The translations under genes and the position numbers were made by a program. Shown here piece after piece: positions 61,851 to 64,000 of a DNA stretch of 64,000 nt. The DNA is taken from positions 7,130,001-7,194,000 of the forward strand of contig NC_071329.1 in NCBI RefSeq assembly GCF_010183535.1. The letters are read 5' to 3'. Every line of letters starts with the position of its first letter. Within the stretch, counting starts at the first letter, position 1. The DNA is from Caenorhabditis remanei. Its lineage: Eukaryota; Nematoda; Chromadorea; Rhabditida; Rhabditidae. A model generated the notes under the pieces. The model searched no databases and was not told where the DNA came from. It saw only the letters and a list, made by a program, of their open reading frames with translations.

Positions 61851-63034
61851 TTGGGCGGTACTGGAAAAGCGACGATGATCGCACACTTAATTGACCAATT
61901 CGGGGAGCGTTTGCACACACTTTATGCTGAGACTTTTCCCTGAAACTAATGGATTTTTAATGGTTATGCGTCGGGGAAAAAAAAGAAAACTATAGAGGAA
62001 ATATGAAAACGTATGGGAATGGACGTTATATTCGACGAAACGTTTCGACGGGAGAATTCTGAGAGTCAAGAAATGAAAAAGTGCACAGGCAACAAGCTTC
62101 TCCGATAGTTACAGTCGCAATTGATAAGAAAAAGCATCAGAAATCGACTAAAAATCACGGAAAACACGGGAAAAACACGACGAGAAATTTGAAATAGATA
62201 GACTGAAATTTTGAAAAAATGAAGGTTCCCGCGCTCGCGCACTTTTGTATTAAAGGCGCATTAGTTATATTTTTCGTCGAGTCTCATAACGATGCAAAAA
62301 TTACTGTAGAAAAAACTGATTGTGAGACAAAAATCCTGAAAAGCTGTAATAAAAAATAGAAAACAAAAGTCAATAAAAAGAGAAAAAGTTGAAAATAGCG
62401 TAAAAACTTCAGAATTCTATACTCTCAAAATAGATGGATGACGTCTTCCTCTTTTCTATTTTCCTTCTTTCACTTCTTTTCTCCATATCCACTCAAAATG
62501 CCTACGGTAGTCAGTCGTCGACGGGGATTTCGGGGTGTGCATGCAATTGACATCGAACCACTTAGAGCACGTATAACGCTGCTCTTGACGCCTAATAGGA
62601 ATTCAGAAATTCAGAAATCCGGGATAACATCGGAGTACGAATTGAGGAGATAAGTGAAGGGTGTGTAAATATGGATGACGTCATTCGAAAGATCTGGAAA
62701 TTCTGAAAATATCTGGAAAAATTTCCCATTCTTTCCCCAAATCTATTAATCACAATTAAAACTCTTCAAACTCCCGCCCAGTCACTCTTGCCACGTGGCT
62801 CCATCCATGATGATGCCGCAGAGCGCATTTCCAACAACCGGAGAGCCCAAAAAAATGTCTGCACACCTGTTTTAACATAGACATCTATACCCCCGATAAT
62901 AACAACGCAAACATCGGAAATGAAGGGCGGGAGGGCGATTTATATTTACATTCATTTAGTGGTGCTCCTGGTCACTCTCTCCGTTTCCAAAAGAGAAAAA
63001 TGCTCGGTTGGGCACACGGACGGCTCATACAGAA
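61851..63034. other. Divergent region between tdc-1 and the cysteine-rich protein gene
   Basis: It should hold both promoters and any tdc-1 neuron-specific control elements. The open frame at 62438-62653 on the plus strand has no domain or splice support. Nothing else is recognised. Confidence 0.45.
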
Positions 63035-64000
63035 ATGTACGACAAGATCAATGTCATTTCGTTCTTCCTCTATTTCTCTATTGTCTGTGCGCAACAACCG
63101 CAGTTCACGTGTCCGAATAATGCGAACCCGTTGGTGGCGAATAGTGGGACCAACTTGTTTTGCACGTCCATTGGATCTAATACGGACTGCCCGACGAGGT
63201 AGGATTCGGATGGCTTTTTGGAGAACTTGTGCGATTATGAAATATTTTATTATGGCTGATTATGAGAGTCATAGAAACCGCTAATAGATTCAATCCCGGA
63301 ATTATGAAGGTGTTGTGAATACCGTAATCCAGTAGTTTCTATATTAGCTCTACCAAAAACCCCTTGAGGAATTTCTCATTTCCTCCGAATCTCTCAATTT
63401 CTCACGGAATTTTCTTTGGTTTCGGTAGAGCGCGGTTGTAAGATGCGAACAGTCAATATTCCTTTAAAATTTCAGTTCCATCTGCACCACGGCTGCCAAC
63501 GCTGCGGGTGTCCTAATCTGCTGTTCACAAGCAACCGGCATCAACCCAGTATGTCCTAATAGTGCAATCTCTCAGCCATCTGCAATTGGTTATGTGGAAT
63601 GTGCAATCAACAATCCAGTTAATTGTCTTGTTGGGTAATTTGATAACTATAGAAATTTAAAATTAAATCGAAGAATCTTCAGATTCCAATGTGTGCAATC
63701 CTCTAATATAGCGAGCACATTCATATGTTGTTCCACATCTACATCGGTTTCTTCTTGTCCTTCAGACTTCACTCCAGCACTTGGAGCCAATGGGGGAACT
63801 GTGAGTCTTTTTCTTCAATTTAGTACTCAATTTTTAATTATTCTTCAGATTGCATGTAGCCCCTCCGCCACCACATGTCCAACTGGATCTTCCTGTATGC
63901 AAAGTACTTTAAATTCAGCATTCATCTGTTGTAGATCCGCGAATTCCCAAAGAATATGCTCTAACAATCAGAATGCGTTGATCACAAATGGAGCACTAGA
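63035..64000 (+). CDS. Secreted cysteine-rich protein with lustrin-type repeats (5' part)
   Basis: Four exons are seen: 63035-63198, 63476-63634, 63683-63800 and 63849 to the window end, where the gene is cut off. The N-terminus is a signal peptide (NVISFFLYFSIVCA, cleavage before QQPQ). Repeats then follow with the pattern CPNNANPL, a Gly-Cys spacing, CP, C and a CC pair: SICTTAANAAGVLICC, CVQSSNIASTFICC, CMQSTLNSAFICC. This matches lustrin-like cysteine-rich repeat domains of nematode secreted or cuticle/matrix proteins. Each exon holds about one repeat unit, so the gene grew by exon duplication. The true length and C-terminal domains (often Kunitz modules in this type) are unknown. Confidence 0.8.

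Overview
The window is nuclear DNA from a Caenorhabditis nematode, most likely not C. elegans. It is AT-rich and has many short introns ending in TTTTCAG. Several genes have an acceptor-like site just before the start codon, as expected for spliced-leader trans-splicing. Gene content and order match my memory of the F49E12 to K01C8 part of C. elegans chromosome II: tandem fatty-acid hydroxylases, efl-3, cct-4, nst-1, mrpl-10, an SLC25A32-type carrier, a gei-14-like gene and tdc-1. Exon models were assembled by hand from reading frame and splice sites. For several genes the summed exon lengths are exact multiples of three. No database search was possible.

Left part (1-31 kb). A small three-exon gene of an unrecognised family opens the window. 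It is followed on the minus strand by a four-exon gene with a transposon-derived palindrome in an intron, then two tandem FAXDC2/sterol-desaturase-like hydroxylases. After a 5.9 kb gene-free stretch comes a Frag1/DRAM/Sfk1-type membrane protein gene, then another 5.4 kb without a gene. On the plus strand follow a full-size P-glycoprotein (ABCB) transporter and a chemoreceptor of the Sra type.

Middle part (31-45 kb). efl-3, an atypical E2F7/8-type repressor with two DNA-binding domains, sits between long non-coding stretches. From 40.4 to 44.0 kb lie four more copies of the small family seen at the left edge: two tandem minus copies, one further minus copy, and a divergent plus copy. This five-member family has a shared intron position and a conserved core, and it is the best candidate here for undescribed biology.

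Right part (45-64 kb). This is compact and mostly housekeeping: a histidine acid phosphatase with a substituted catalytic His-Asp pair, cct-4 (cytosolic chaperonin), nst-1 (nucleolar GTPase), a nematode type I membrane protein with a lectin-like N-terminus, mrpl-10, a mitochondrial folate/FAD-type carrier, a gei-14-like gene, tdc-1 (tyrosine decarboxylase, making tyramine) and the start of a lustrin-type cysteine-rich secreted protein. These nine genes alternate strictly in strand, so no operon is suggested.

At least six palindromic or terminal-inverted-repeat elements, probably non-autonomous DNA transposons, lie in introns and intergenic DNA. No rRNA, convincing tRNA, CRISPR array or bacterial-type feature was found.
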